From positions 1-64,000 of the forward strand of contig CAJYQL010000123.1 in the NCBI GenBank assembly GCA_913776965.1: a stretch of DNA of 64,000 nt, given 5' to 3'. Positions 8,392 through 17,017 of this stretch are shown here, in pieces (the first letter of the stretch is position 1; every line of letters starts with the position of its first letter). Origin of the DNA: an uncultured Xylophilus sp. (lineage in GTDB: Bacteria > Pseudomonadota > Gammaproteobacteria > Burkholderiales > Burkholderiaceae_C). Under the pieces are notes generated by a model that worked only from the letters and a program-made list of their open reading frames with translations, was not told the origin of the DNA and searched no databases. Position numbers and translations under genes: made by a program.

Positions 8392-10388
8392 CACGTGGCC
8401 TCCTTAGCCACAACCTGGTCAATCGAAACACGGTTGACCTCGGTCCGACGCTCAGTGTCGTCATACTCCAGCACGTACTCAGATGTAGTGTGCTGGCGCA
8501 TGGTCTCGTGAGAGGGTCCTTCGACCTCCTGGTCGGTCGACAGCACCACGACTTGGTGGGACACAGTGGCGAAGAAGCGGCTAATCAGCAGCGACCTGTG
8601 CTGCTGGTCTAAGCGGGCCAGGGGTGTGTCCACGACCACTGGGAAGCGGCCTTTGCGCTCCTTGATGAGCGCGCTCAGCACAGCGATGGCGAGCAACTGA
8701 CGCTCGCCGGCGGACAAGCGCTCCATCGGCAGCTCTCGGTTCTTTCCGTCCTTGATGGAGACCCGGTAGGTCTCAGGATCCACAAGCACGCGGGCAACCA
8801 GGTTCTTCTTCCGCAGCAGCTCCTGGAAGGCACCAGTGATCATGTTGGAGAGCCACTCGGCCTTTGATGCCAACAGGCGCTCCTTGAACAGTACAAGCGT
8901 CTGGCGCGCTCTTCTCGATGCTTCCAGGCTTCGACCCTCCAGCGCCTTGTCGCGAAACTCGCTGTCCATGCGGCTTTCAGCACCTTGCAGGCGAACGCTT
9001 TGGTTAGCGTATTGCAACTCAGCCTCGGCAAGCCGTCGTTCGATGTCGCCCAGCTTCGTTTCTGCGTCCGACACGACCTTGCTGTACTCCTGCAGCTCAG
9101 AAAGAATCGACGCCATCTGCTCTTTGGCAGGAATCTCTCCGACGGCCTTCTCGGCCTTGTCGGCAACGCGTTGATTTTGCATGACGGTCAGCAGTTGGTC
9201 CTTGAGCTCAGCCTGCTTCTCAAGCGCACGCCAACGCAACAACTCGGGGTCTGCATCTTGGAATCCGACAGTCCTCTCAGACTTGCCATCAAAATAGACC
9301 TTCATGTCATCCACGAGGGCGGCCTTGAAGTCCTGCAGTATGGATTCTGGTGCACGTGCGGCCAACTGCTTGATCAACCTAGCGTCGCGCTTCTTGAACT
9401 CCGCGGCCAAGTGGCGAGCCTGCTTTGCCTGAACCTCACCTGTCCACTGCGTCTGGTACTTGGCCCATAGCTCACCGATCCAAAGCGTAGGCAGCACCGG
9501 GTCTGACATCAGGTCGACGAGTTCCTTGCGCGCCCTTTCGAGCTTGGCATTGGCATCAGCCACCGCTGTCTTAATCTTTGCTGCGCCCTCGTAGGCGGCC
9601 TTGCCCTTGCGCTCGGCACGGCGCGAGAATTTCTCCAGCGCCAAGCGTGCCATGTCGACGTCGTTGCGCGCGGAGCCGCGCTCCTGCCGAAGGCTTTCGA
9701 CAGTTGAGGCCAGGACCTCAACGTTCTTCTCCAAGGACTCTAGCTGCTGGCGAGCTGCGTCGAATTCTGCGGACTCACCCCGGTTCTTGATAGCTGTGCG
9801 GCGCTCGACGGCCTTCAGGTCATTGCCCAAGGCATCGATGCCGCCAATGCCCAGGAAGACTTCCGTCGCCCGACGCAGCAGATCCGGCAACCGGTCAGGA
9901 TTGGCCAGCGCCTCAATCTTTTCGCCGTCAAAGAAGAACAGTTGAATAAGCTCCGCCGGCAGGACGCCTTCTATGAACTCATCCCAGGAGGCAGAGAGAT
10001 CGAAGTCCTTGGCGCCGTCGGTGTAGACAGTCACTTGCTCCGAAACGCCGTCGGCCCTAGCCACCCACTCGCGACGGACCAGGTACTCCAAACGCTCGGC
10101 CGCGGTGTCATGGCTGATCCCAACTTCAACGAAATGCGGACCGTCCGCGTCAGAACGAAGCAGCGCGCGCACAAGGCTTTCGTACTCGCTCTTGCGGCCG
10201 CTGGTGATGGCGCGTTGCCCGTACAGGCCAACCTGGAGTGACGTTAGCAGCGTAGTCTTACCACTACCGTTGAGCGCCTTGACCAGGATGACGGGCTTGT
10301 TCGTCTTGACGTGTAAGTCGAACTCTTGTTTCTCGCGATAGGGGCCGAAGTTCGCAATGGCCAGCGTCGTAATCGTTATCTTCGCCAT
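8391..10388 (-). CDS. dndD: DNA sulfur modification protein DndD (SMC-like ATPase)
   Basis: This 665-residue SMC/RecN-type ATPase provides the nucleotide-driven DNA remodelling step of phosphorothioation. A Walker A motif (ALNGSGKTT) lies near residues 38-46. A long charged coiled coil fills the middle, around residues 200-500. The ABC signature LSAGERQLLAIAVLSAL and the Walker B strand FPVVVDTPLARLD are near the C-terminus. Length and layout match known DndD proteins. Three bases separate it from the dndC stop, and it overlaps dndE. No damage or missing motif is visible. Confidence 0.95.
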   Translation of the reverse strand: MAKITITTLAIANFGPYREKQEFDLHVKTNKPVILVKALNGSGKTTLLTSLQVGLYGQRAITSGRKSEYESLVRALLRSDADGPHFVEVGISHDTAAERLEYLVRREWVARADGVSEQVTVYTDGAKDFDLSASWDEFIEGVLPAELIQLFFFDGEKIEALANPDRLPDLLRRATEVFLGIGGIDALGNDLKAVERRTAIKNRGESAEFDAARQQLESLEKNVEVLASTVESLRQERGSARNDVDMARLALEKFSRRAERKGKAAYEGAAKIKTAVADANAKLERARKELVDLMSDPVLPTLWIGELWAKYQTQWTGEVQAKQARHLAAEFKKRDARLIKQLAARAPESILQDFKAALVDDMKVYFDGKSERTVGFQDADPELLRWRALEKQAELKDQLLTVMQNQRVADKAEKAVGEIPAKEQMASILSELQEYSKVVSDAETKLGDIERRLAEAELQYANQSVRLQGAESRMDSEFRDKALEGRSLEASRRARQTLVLFKERLLASKAEWLSNMITGAFQELLRKKNLVARVLVDPETYRVSIKDGKNRELPMERLSAGERQLLAIAVLSALIKERKGRFPVVVDTPLARLDQQHRSLLISRFFATVSHQVVVLSTDQEVEGPSHETMRQHTTSEYVLEYDDTERRTEVNRVSIDQVVAKEAT

Positions 10389-10391
10389 CGT

Positions 10392-11843
10392 TCAGGCAAT
10401 CACATTGGATGGGTCTGCGTTAGTGTCAACAGGCCCATCAGAACTATTCCCCGACAGAGCGAATGCTCGCGCGTCATCCTCATTGCGGAAGGCAAACCGA
10501 CGCAGCGTCTCTTCCAGCCGGTCCAGGTGTTTGGACCGCTTGTTCGAGTCCATCGTCTGGAACTGCACAGCCAGCAATCCACGGGTGAGCTTGTAGAGCT
10601 CCTCAGCACCGCCGGGGTCCAGCTCGCCAGCAACTGTCTTCAATATGCCCAGATCAGAAGCGTCCAACGGAACTTGCTCTCGCTCCTTCCCTGGGTAGGC
10701 TGCACCGTAAATTTCCTGGTAGATGACAGGAACCAAGTCCTCAATTTCGCCCTTCTCTTCCGTCCAGAGGCGCCGAATCTCATCAACCTCGTCCATGGAG
10801 ATAAGTACGATGCGGCTGCCTTCAGCGTGTCCAGACGTCTGAATGCTGAGCTGAGTACGGAGAAGCTCACGCAGCAGCTTGGCGCGGTAGTCCTGGGTGT
10901 ACGGGCCGTGAACAAGCTCCCCTCTAAATACCGTCAGTCGGTTGTTCAGGCGCCTGAAATCCCGCACGCTGCGGTCTTCACCAGCCAAGTGGGTGTTGCG
11001 GAAGTCGAGGATAGGCTGCATCCACTGCTTCTGCTCGTCGTTCTGGACCATAGCCTGCATGGACTTGTCTTGCGTCACCATGGTGCAGACATAGCAGCCG
11101 AACCGGCTGTCGCCACAGCTCGGCGTCGAGGTGTCGACGACGATGGGGCACTCGGCGTCTGGCGTCGCGCCGCGATAGATGTCCAGCAGCTCCCGGTTGT
11201 TGATGCCCCAAGGGTTGTCCTCAGTCACCAGGTACTCCCATACATCGTCGCTGGTCCATGTCTCGATGGGTAGGTAGACCCAGACACGCGACAAGCGCGG
11301 GTCTTTGTTCTTGCTCAGGCGGTCACGGGTGCTACCTGAGTACTGGTCCATCGTCTTGTCACGACGTTGGCTCTCGCCGCGGCGCTGGCCTAGCACGAGG
11401 ATGGCCTCGCCGTTGTTCTCAGACAGGTCCTGGATGTACTTAGTGGACGCACTGATCTTCAGGCGGTCCGTACACCAGCGGAACTTAGGTCTCGGCGCTG
11501 GGTATCCCTTGCCGATGAGATTGACCCAAAAGCGGTTCTCAAGGCTGGGCGTAAGACGTCTGGACAGGATGGGAAGCCCTTGCGCCTGCGCAGCGACCTC
11601 AATGCTCTTTAGAGAGACATCGACCCAGGCGGCGATAACGGGGTTCTCCACTAGCGTGTCCGTCGATATGACGTGCACCTCTTTCTTTCGCTCCTCTGGC
11701 TTGAGTCCGGCCAAGGCCTTCCACACCAGTTGTAGCGAAGCTGTGGAGTCTTTGCCACCGCTGTAGCCCACGATCCAGGGCACGTCATCTGAGCGGTACA
11801 ACGACTGAATTTCGGCAACGATGTCTTCAACGGACGTAGTCAT
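10392..11843 (-). CDS. dndC: DNA phosphorothioation sulfurtransferase DndC
   Basis: DndC is a PAPS-reductase-like ATP pyrophosphatase that activates DNA for sulfur insertion and carries an iron-sulfur cluster. The PP-loop SGGKDS is at residues 28-33. The cysteine set expected to bind the cluster is present as DAEC, PSCGDS and RFGCYVC in mid-protein. At 483 residues it is of usual length. Sulfur normally comes from a cysteine desulfurase (DndA or a housekeeping IscS); no such gene is in the window, so IscS from elsewhere probably serves. The start overlaps the dndB stop as ATGA. Confidence 0.95.
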   Translation of the reverse strand: MTTSVEDIVAEIQSLYRSDDVPWIVGYSGGKDSTASLQLVWKALAGLKPEERKKEVHVISTDTLVENPVIAAWVDVSLKSIEVAAQAQGLPILSRRLTPSLENRFWVNLIGKGYPAPRPKFRWCTDRLKISASTKYIQDLSENNGEAILVLGQRRGESQRRDKTMDQYSGSTRDRLSKNKDPRLSRVWVYLPIETWTSDDVWEYLVTEDNPWGINNRELLDIYRGATPDAECPIVVDTSTPSCGDSRFGCYVCTMVTQDKSMQAMVQNDEQKQWMQPILDFRNTHLAGEDRSVRDFRRLNNRLTVFRGELVHGPYTQDYRAKLLRELLRTQLSIQTSGHAEGSRIVLISMDEVDEIRRLWTEEKGEIEDLVPVIYQEIYGAAYPGKEREQVPLDASDLGILKTVAGELDPGGAEELYKLTRGLLAVQFQTMDSNKRSKHLDRLEETLRRFAFRNEDDARAFALSGNSSDGPVDTNADPSNVIA

Positions 11844-12952
11844 GTTCTCTTTCCACGACGTTGGGCCTTACGAGCTTCCAACATCGCGTTCTCGGCGGCG
11901 GACTCCTCGGCAGTCAACTCAAGGTCCAACACCTGCTTAATCTGATTGCTAGTTAAAACGACATTCTTCGCTGAGTTCTGAACAGACCACCCGGTGGTGG
12001 CTCGCCCCTCCCACATCGCCGCGTTCTTTCTAGACCAGTCGATGGTGCGCAGGCGTCTTAGGCGCCATGCATGCTCTTCCGGCGGGTACTCGTAAAGCGA
12101 GCGGCCTACACGACCAAGAGCTTGGAGCACTATGGCGTGGGAATGAATGAAGTCGCGTCGAACTTCGCCGGACGTCATCCGGCCCTCCCGCACCAGCGAC
12201 CAGGCTGGCATCTGCTCACCAACGGCCGTCCAAAACTCCATGGACTTCTTGATTGCTGAGGTGAAGTCTTGGAGCTCCTCCTCGGACAGCAGCTCGACGG
12301 TTGCAAAGTTCAATGCGCTCAAGGTGAACAGCTTGCGCGAGCGCGCTGATAGCGATGACTTCCCGGTTTCGATGAGGTCACGGAAGATCGGCGACTGCAT
12401 GCTGAGGTGTCTGGCCACGTTGCCCGAGTCACTGCGGTGGTCATACAGCACTCGAACCGAAGCAGAGGGACGTACTGCGCAATTTAGGTCGGCAAACATC
12501 TGCTGGCAGCGCTCAAGCCCTCGATCGATGAAAAACACGACCGCAATCGTCTCGTCGCCTAGCTCGGGCGCGCGCTGAAGCGCAGCTTCGATTGCAGCCC
12601 TGCGATGCTGGCCGTCGTTCACGATGAACTTGGCTTCCATGGATACGGTCAACGTGCCCATGCGGAAATTGGTAGGGCCAGCGCCCAGCGCCTCAAACTG
12701 AACGCCACCGTCCACTGACGCGGTGATAGCTGAGAACGTGTAGCTGTTGGGGTTGTCGGTGATATACCGCGCAATCTCAGGCACACGCGCTTTATTCAAC
12801 GAGCGCTGTGCTCGCACCTCAGGCATGAGCTCTTCTTCATCGAAAAGAAAGAGCCTAGGGAGGAGGCGCAGGGGGCACATGGATACGTAGTACTCCCGGC
12901 CTGCCTGGACGCCTCGAATGGCAGGAAATACAAAGGAGAACTCGTGTGACAT
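11840..12952 (-). CDS. dndB: DNA sulfur modification protein DndB
   Basis: This 370-residue protein has the family signature VNDGQHRRAA, with DGQHR at residues 113-117, and the N-terminal FPAIRGVQAGREYYVSMCPL typical of DndB. DndB is not essential for sulfur insertion. It has been linked to transcriptional control of the dnd operon and to limiting modification. It is first in the operon and overlaps dndC by four bases. The leader upstream carries inverted GTACG/CGTAC elements that could be its own operator. Together with the 5324 gene the island encodes two different DGQHR proteins. Confidence 0.93.
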   Translation of the reverse strand: MSHEFSFVFPAIRGVQAGREYYVSMCPLRLLPRLFLFDEEELMPEVRAQRSLNKARVPEIARYITDNPNSYTFSAITASVDGGVQFEALGAGPTNFRMGTLTVSMEAKFIVNDGQHRRAAIEAALQRAPELGDETIAVVFFIDRGLERCQQMFADLNCAVRPSASVRVLYDHRSDSGNVARHLSMQSPIFRDLIETGKSSLSARSRKLFTLSALNFATVELLSEEELQDFTSAIKKSMEFWTAVGEQMPAWSLVREGRMTSGEVRRDFIHSHAIVLQALGRVGRSLYEYPPEEHAWRLRRLRTIDWSRKNAAMWEGRATTGWSVQNSAKNVVLTSNQIKQVLDLELTAEESAAENAMLEARKAQRRGKRT

Positions 12953-12965
12953 TACCGTATTCTAG

Positions 12966-12996
12966 GTACGCTCGTCACCTTGATGGCGTACGTACG
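12966..12996. promoter_or_regulatory. Inverted repeat in the dndB leader, possible operator
   Basis: GTACG at 12966-12970 is mirrored by CGTAC at 12987-12991, 16 bases apart. The right arm is part of the perfect palindrome CGTACGTACG at 12987-12996. It lies 14-44 bp upstream of the dndB start. Autoregulation by DndB through a TACG/CGTA-type palindrome has been reported in Salmonella as I recall it; the spacing here differs. Confidence 0.4.
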
Positions 12997-13275
12997 TCGG
13001 TCTGTCGACAAACATGGTTAGTTTAAACGCTCTGACTTCCTAGGGCGATCAGGGCGTGGATGATGCGCCAAACGGCGGCGCTGAGTTGTCCGGTATGTAC
13101 TGCGCTGCTTGGCGAGCGCGTCGCCAACTCAGAAAACTCAAAGTTGAGTGAAACGAAAAACCGATAGTTCAGACTAAGTGAGACATGGTTTCAAAGCCTA
13201 CCGATCCATCTAGAGCCAAATGGTTGATCAGAGGCAGTCTTCAGTTTTAGGTTAAGCGCAAGCCAGCAGGGACGC

Positions 13276-13329
13276 CGGGCAGGCGGATAGCTCCGTGTCC
13301 CCCGGAAACCTACGCTATCCGCCTGCCCG
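13276..13329. repeat. 16-bp perfect inverted repeat at the island edge
   Basis: The arm at 13276-13291 (cgggcaggcggatagc) is the exact reverse complement of 13314-13329, with a 22-base loop. It has no T run after it. It could be a factor-dependent terminator, a recombination or insertion scar, or a REP-like element. Confidence 0.8.
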
Positions 13330-13684
13330 CCATCCCCGTCGAACCGAGCGCTGGTGCACGGAGGCCTGCGGTTCGGCCGTCGGCCCGTTCACGGCGCGCC
13401 GGCCGGTTCTGCCCGTCACAGCGGCAGGACCGGGGCGGCAGGTGCTCCCCGCAGCGAAATCAAGGAGGAGGCCGCAGGCCGGGGGACATTCGCGGAGGGG
13501 AGTACCCACCGACCCGGTCCGGACCACAAGGCGCAACACCCGCGCGCCACGATCTGCCCCCGCCTCCAGTCGCCCTGACGAACCCAGCCCCGAAAACCCA
13601 TTCCACACAGCCCCCTCCCCAGCGGCGTACAGTCAAAACCCCGCGGACACGGCCGTCCGCACCGCTTCCGGAAAGACACCCGCC

Positions 13685-15172
13685 ATGAACGCCCCGCTCC
13701 ACCGCGAAATGCCCGCCGTCCTGCTCGATGCGGCCCGCCTGCAGTCCGACATCGACGCCCGCTGGGACGGCGACATCGTCCGCCAGCTCACCGACTACAT
13801 CGCCATCCCCGCCAAGTCGCCGGCCTACGAGACCGACTGGGCGGCGCTCGGCCATCTGGACACCGTGGTGCGCAACGCCGCGCAATGGATCGAGGCGCAG
13901 AAGGTCGTGGGCCTGCGGCTGGAGATCGTGCGGCTCGACGGCCGCACGCCGGTGCTGTTCTTCGAGGTGCCCGCCACCGGCACGACCGTCGCCGAGACGG
14001 TGCTGATGTACGGCCACCTCGACAAGCAGCCCGAATTCACCGGATGGCGCAACGACCTCGGCCCCTGGACACCGAAGTACGAGGACGGCCGGCTGTACGG
14101 CCGCGGCGGTGCCGACGACGGTTATGCGGTATACGCTGCCATCGCCGCGGTGCAGGCGATCAAGGCGCAGGGCGTCGCCCATCCGCGCATCGTCGGGCTG
14201 ATCGAGACCTGCGAGGAATCGGGCTCCTACGACCTCCTGCCGTACGTCGAAACGCTGCGGCCGCGGCTCGGCGACGTGGGCCTTGTCGTCTGCCTGGACT
14301 CGGGCGCCGGCAACTACGACCAGCTGTGGCTCACCACCAGCCTGCGCGGCCTGGCCGCCGGCACGCTGAAGGTCGAGATTCTCACCGAGGGCGTGCATTC
14401 GGGTGACGCGTCGGGCCTGGTGCCGTCGTCGTTCCGCATCCTGCGCCACGTGCTCGACCGGCTGGAAGACAGCGCCACCGGCCGGCTGCTGCCCGCGAGC
14501 TTCCACTGCGAGGTGCCGGCCGAGCGGCTCGCGCAGGCGCAGGTCACCGCCGGCATCCTGGGCGACGAGATCTACAAGCGTTTCCCGTGGGCCCACTACG
14601 ACTGCGGCGGCTCCACCACCTTCGCGCTGCCGACCACCACCGATCCGGTCGAGGCCCTGCTCAACCGCACCTGGAAGCCAACTCTCAGCGTGACCGGTGC
14701 GGACGGATTCCCGGCACTGAAGGACGCGGGCGCCGTGCTGCGGCCCTACACCGCCTTCAAGCTGAGCCTGCGGCTGCCGCCGCTGGTCGATGCGGCCGGC
14801 GCGGTGCAGGAACTGAAGGCGCTGCTGGAGGACAACGCGCCCTACCAGGCGAAGGTGACCTTCGAGGGTGGCGGCGGCGCCACCGGCTGGAACGCGCCGG
14901 CCACCGCGCCGTGGTTCGCACGGGCGCTCGATGCCGCATCGCTCGCGCACTACGGCGCACCCTGCGGCTACATCGGTCAGGGCGGCACGATTCCGCTGAT
15001 GAACCTGCTGAGCCAGGGCTTCCCGACCGCGCAGATGATGGTCTGCGGCGTGCTCGGACCGAAGAGCAATGCGCACGGACCGAACGAATTCCTGCACGTG
15101 CCGTACGCGCGCAGGCTGACCGCCGCCGTGGCGCAAGTGATCGCAGCGATGGCGGTGCCGGCGGAAGGCTGA
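13685..15172 (+). CDS. M20 family metallopeptidase (dipeptidase-like)
   Basis: This 495-residue di-zinc aminoacylase/peptidase of the M20 family has the metal-binding and catalytic landmarks in order: MYGHLDKQPEF near residue 105, GRGGADDGY near 140 with the bridging aspartate, the catalytic ETCEESGS, VCLDSGAG, and the C-terminal HGPNEFLHVPY histidine. It probably cleaves dipeptides or acylated amino acids in the cytoplasm, as no signal peptide is present. The frame is open 130 codons upstream, but ATG 13685 follows a gaaagaca-like site and begins the conserved sequence. It is separated from the next gene by a bidirectional hairpin. Confidence 0.88.
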   Translation: MNAPLHREMPAVLLDAARLQSDIDARWDGDIVRQLTDYIAIPAKSPAYETDWAALGHLDTVVRNAAQWIEAQKVVGLRLEIVRLDGRTPVLFFEVPATGTTVAETVLMYGHLDKQPEFTGWRNDLGPWTPKYEDGRLYGRGGADDGYAVYAAIAAVQAIKAQGVAHPRIVGLIETCEESGSYDLLPYVETLRPRLGDVGLVVCLDSGAGNYDQLWLTTSLRGLAAGTLKVEILTEGVHSGDASGLVPSSFRILRHVLDRLEDSATGRLLPASFHCEVPAERLAQAQVTAGILGDEIYKRFPWAHYDCGGSTTFALPTTTDPVEALLNRTWKPTLSVTGADGFPALKDAGAVLRPYTAFKLSLRLPPLVDAAGAVQELKALLEDNAPYQAKVTFEGGGGATGWNAPATAPWFARALDAASLAHYGAPCGYIGQGGTIPLMNLLSQGFPTAQMMVCGVLGPKSNAHGPNEFLHVPYARRLTAAVAQVIAAMAVPAEG

Positions 15173-15195
15173 TCCGTCTTGCACGGCACAAGGGA

Positions 15196-15235
15196 CCAGC
15201 GCGGGCCTATCGCCCGCGCTGGCCCCTTCGCTTTT
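15196..15235. terminator. Bidirectional terminator hairpin
   Basis: An 11-bp perfect stem (15196-15206 with 15212-15222) with a five-base loop lies between two convergent genes. It is followed on the plus strand by ttcgcttttt. Confidence 0.75.
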
Positions 15236-15249
15236 TGGCGGGTCGTGCC

Positions 15250-16782
15250 TCAGGCCAGTGCTAGCCGCATGAAGCGCTGCGTCGCCATCAGGCCGACCGG
15301 CATCCAGTGGCGCGACGGCGCCATCGCCTCGACCAGCAACTGGCCCAGCGCGGCGGTGTCGGGCGTGCGAGCGATGGCGAGTTCGAGCGCGTCGATGTCG
15401 GGGTCGAGCAGCGTCGCCGCATCGGGTGCCGGCGCGGCAGTCGGCGTGCGGGCGGCGTCGAGCCGCTGCTGGGCGCGGAAGCTGCGCGGTCGTCGCAATG
15501 TGCCGTCGCCGCCGGTCGCGGTGGTGGAAACCGGTGCGCCGTCGGCACTCGCATCGCCGCGCAGCCAGTCCTGGATCACCTGCAGTTCGTAGGTGCTGAA
15601 CACGCCGAACATCTCGGCATGGTCGCCGTCCAGCAGCTTCCAGAAGCGGCTTTCGGCGGGTGGCGCATTGCGCACGATCCAGCCGGTGCGTTCCAGCGCC
15701 GTCAGGAAGGCCGGGATGTACGCCGGCTCCGCCAGCCACTGGTTGACGCTGCGGCCGGCGACGCGGCAGTAGTCCGAATGCGCGGCACGGCCGGCGCTGC
15801 TCTTGCGTTTGAAGATGCGCTCCACCTCGTCCTGGATGTCGAATCCGCGGATCACGTCGTTCGTGCCGGCGCCCAGGTCGTTCAGGCTGAAGCCGACCCG
15901 CACCCGGCGCCAGAATTCGCTCGCGTCGCCGACCCGCGGCATCGCGTCGAGTACCGCGTCGACCGCCCGGTGGGCATGGCCGGTGTCGGCGTTGTCGACG
16001 GTCACGTGCAGCGTGAAGTAGTACGGGTCGATGCCCAGCTCGTTCAGCTCATAGGCGGTGATCGGCAGGTGCAGCGGCAGCTGTTCGTAGCCGAGGTTGA
16101 AGCCGATCACCTCCGGCAGCAGGTCGTCGGTGTGGACCGCCAGCGCGAGCTGCAGGGCGCCCTGGGTGTAGCGGTCGTCTGGCAGGTCCTGCCAGTGCTC
16201 CAGGCCGTGCGCGGCGAGCAGCTGGCGGTAGAGCAGCACATGGTTGCGGTCGGCGCGACCGTCGCCGAGTTCCTCGACATAGGTGCGCACCAGGTCCATG
16301 TAGCGCGGGTTCTGCCAGTGGCGCAGCACGCCGTGCAGCCAGGAACCGTCGACCAGCTTGGTCGGCGCAACGCCGCGCAGGAAGGCCAGCGCGTGCGCCC
16401 GGTTGCGGAAGAAGCGGCGCGGCGCACCGGCCTTGCGCTGTGCGAGGTAGACCTGGTAGCGGTCGCCGGCTTCGTCGGCGCTGGCGGTCATCCAGGCAGC
16501 CAAGTCTTCCGGTGCGTCGGGCAGGGCGCAGGGCAGCGCCGCGGCTTCCGCCAGCCGCTGGTCCAGCCACTGGCGCGAGGCGCTGCGCACATCGGCGTCC
16601 TCGGGGTGGTTGAACAGTGCCTCGTACAGCGCACGGTCGGAGTCGATGCCGGCAGCGCGGGCGTCGTTGGCGGGATGCCGGCCGGCCTGCGGCACGGGGG
16701 CTGCGACGGCGGACGGCAGGTGGGCAGGCGCCTGCAGCGGCAGGGCCGGTGCGACGGAACGGTAGGAAGCGGATGCGGACAT
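15250..16782 (-). CDS. Iron-containing redox enzyme family protein (haem-oxygenase-like fold)
   Basis: This 510-residue protein belongs to the large haem-oxygenase-like diiron group labelled iron-containing redox enzyme. Its central half is helical, with spaced Glu, His and Asp residues (YVEELGDG, HTDDLLPEVIGFNLGYE, YYFTLHVTVDNADTGHA) that fit a metal-binding helical bundle. The first 60 and last 60 residues are Ala/Pro-rich and probably disordered. I took ATG 16782; a TTG seven codons upstream is possible but has no better ribosome site. The substrate is unknown, and neighbours on both sides are unrelated. The family call rests on pattern recognition. Confidence 0.7.
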   Translation of the reverse strand: MSASASYRSVAPALPLQAPAHLPSAVAAPVPQAGRHPANDARAAGIDSDRALYEALFNHPEDADVRSASRQWLDQRLAEAAALPCALPDAPEDLAAWMTASADEAGDRYQVYLAQRKAGAPRRFFRNRAHALAFLRGVAPTKLVDGSWLHGVLRHWQNPRYMDLVRTYVEELGDGRADRNHVLLYRQLLAAHGLEHWQDLPDDRYTQGALQLALAVHTDDLLPEVIGFNLGYEQLPLHLPITAYELNELGIDPYYFTLHVTVDNADTGHAHRAVDAVLDAMPRVGDASEFWRRVRVGFSLNDLGAGTNDVIRGFDIQDEVERIFKRKSSAGRAAHSDYCRVAGRSVNQWLAEPAYIPAFLTALERTGWIVRNAPPAESRFWKLLDGDHAEMFGVFSTYELQVIQDWLRGDASADGAPVSTTATGGDGTLRRPRSFRAQQRLDAARTPTAAPAPDAATLLDPDIDALELAIARTPDTAALGQLLVEAMAPSRHWMPVGLMATQRFMRLALA

Positions 16783-17017
16783 GGCAGGGGGCCGGCGCCG
16801 CAACGGGGTCGTCTGCGGCAGGACGGCAGAAGTCGTCTGTTGGAGATCGACTGTGGCCGGCGCCCAACGCGCCCCGTATCAGTGCAGGGACCCAGCCGCC
16901 GTGGGAGGATGCCTACCGAATTCGGACGGCACGCCGTCGGTGCATCAGGTTCTGAGGAGCGGTTCTGACAGGACACGCCGGCATCTCGTGGATGCTTCGG
17001 CCGGGCGTCGCTGCAGG

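Larger units (their letters stand above)
4870..13260. mobile_element. Probable horizontally acquired Dnd defence island
   Basis: The block contains two convergent operons, is markedly richer in A and T than its neighbours, and uses less GC-biased codons. It sits between ordinary GC-rich housekeeping genes. No integrase, transposase, tRNA target or flanking direct repeat was found, so the boundaries are estimated from composition only. Confidence 0.65.
12953..13684. other. Right edge of the dnd island, non-coding
   Basis: The left half, to about 13260, is AT-richer island DNA holding the dnd promoter. The right half returns to GC-rich DNA. Short protein-like reading exists on the minus strand around 13020-13200, but it has no start and matches no family I know. 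A strong 16-bp inverted repeat marks the transition. The rest is the long leader of the M20 peptidase gene. Confidence 0.5.

Noticed and set aside
12953-13260. Insertion-sequence remnant at the island edge
   Set aside because: Short protein-like stretches and an IS21-like impression were not backed by terminal repeats or a transposase motif.
13460-15739. 759-codon open frame on the minus strand
   Set aside because: It is antisense to the M20 peptidase gene, Arg/Ala/Gly-rich and without any family motif; a product of high GC at third positions.
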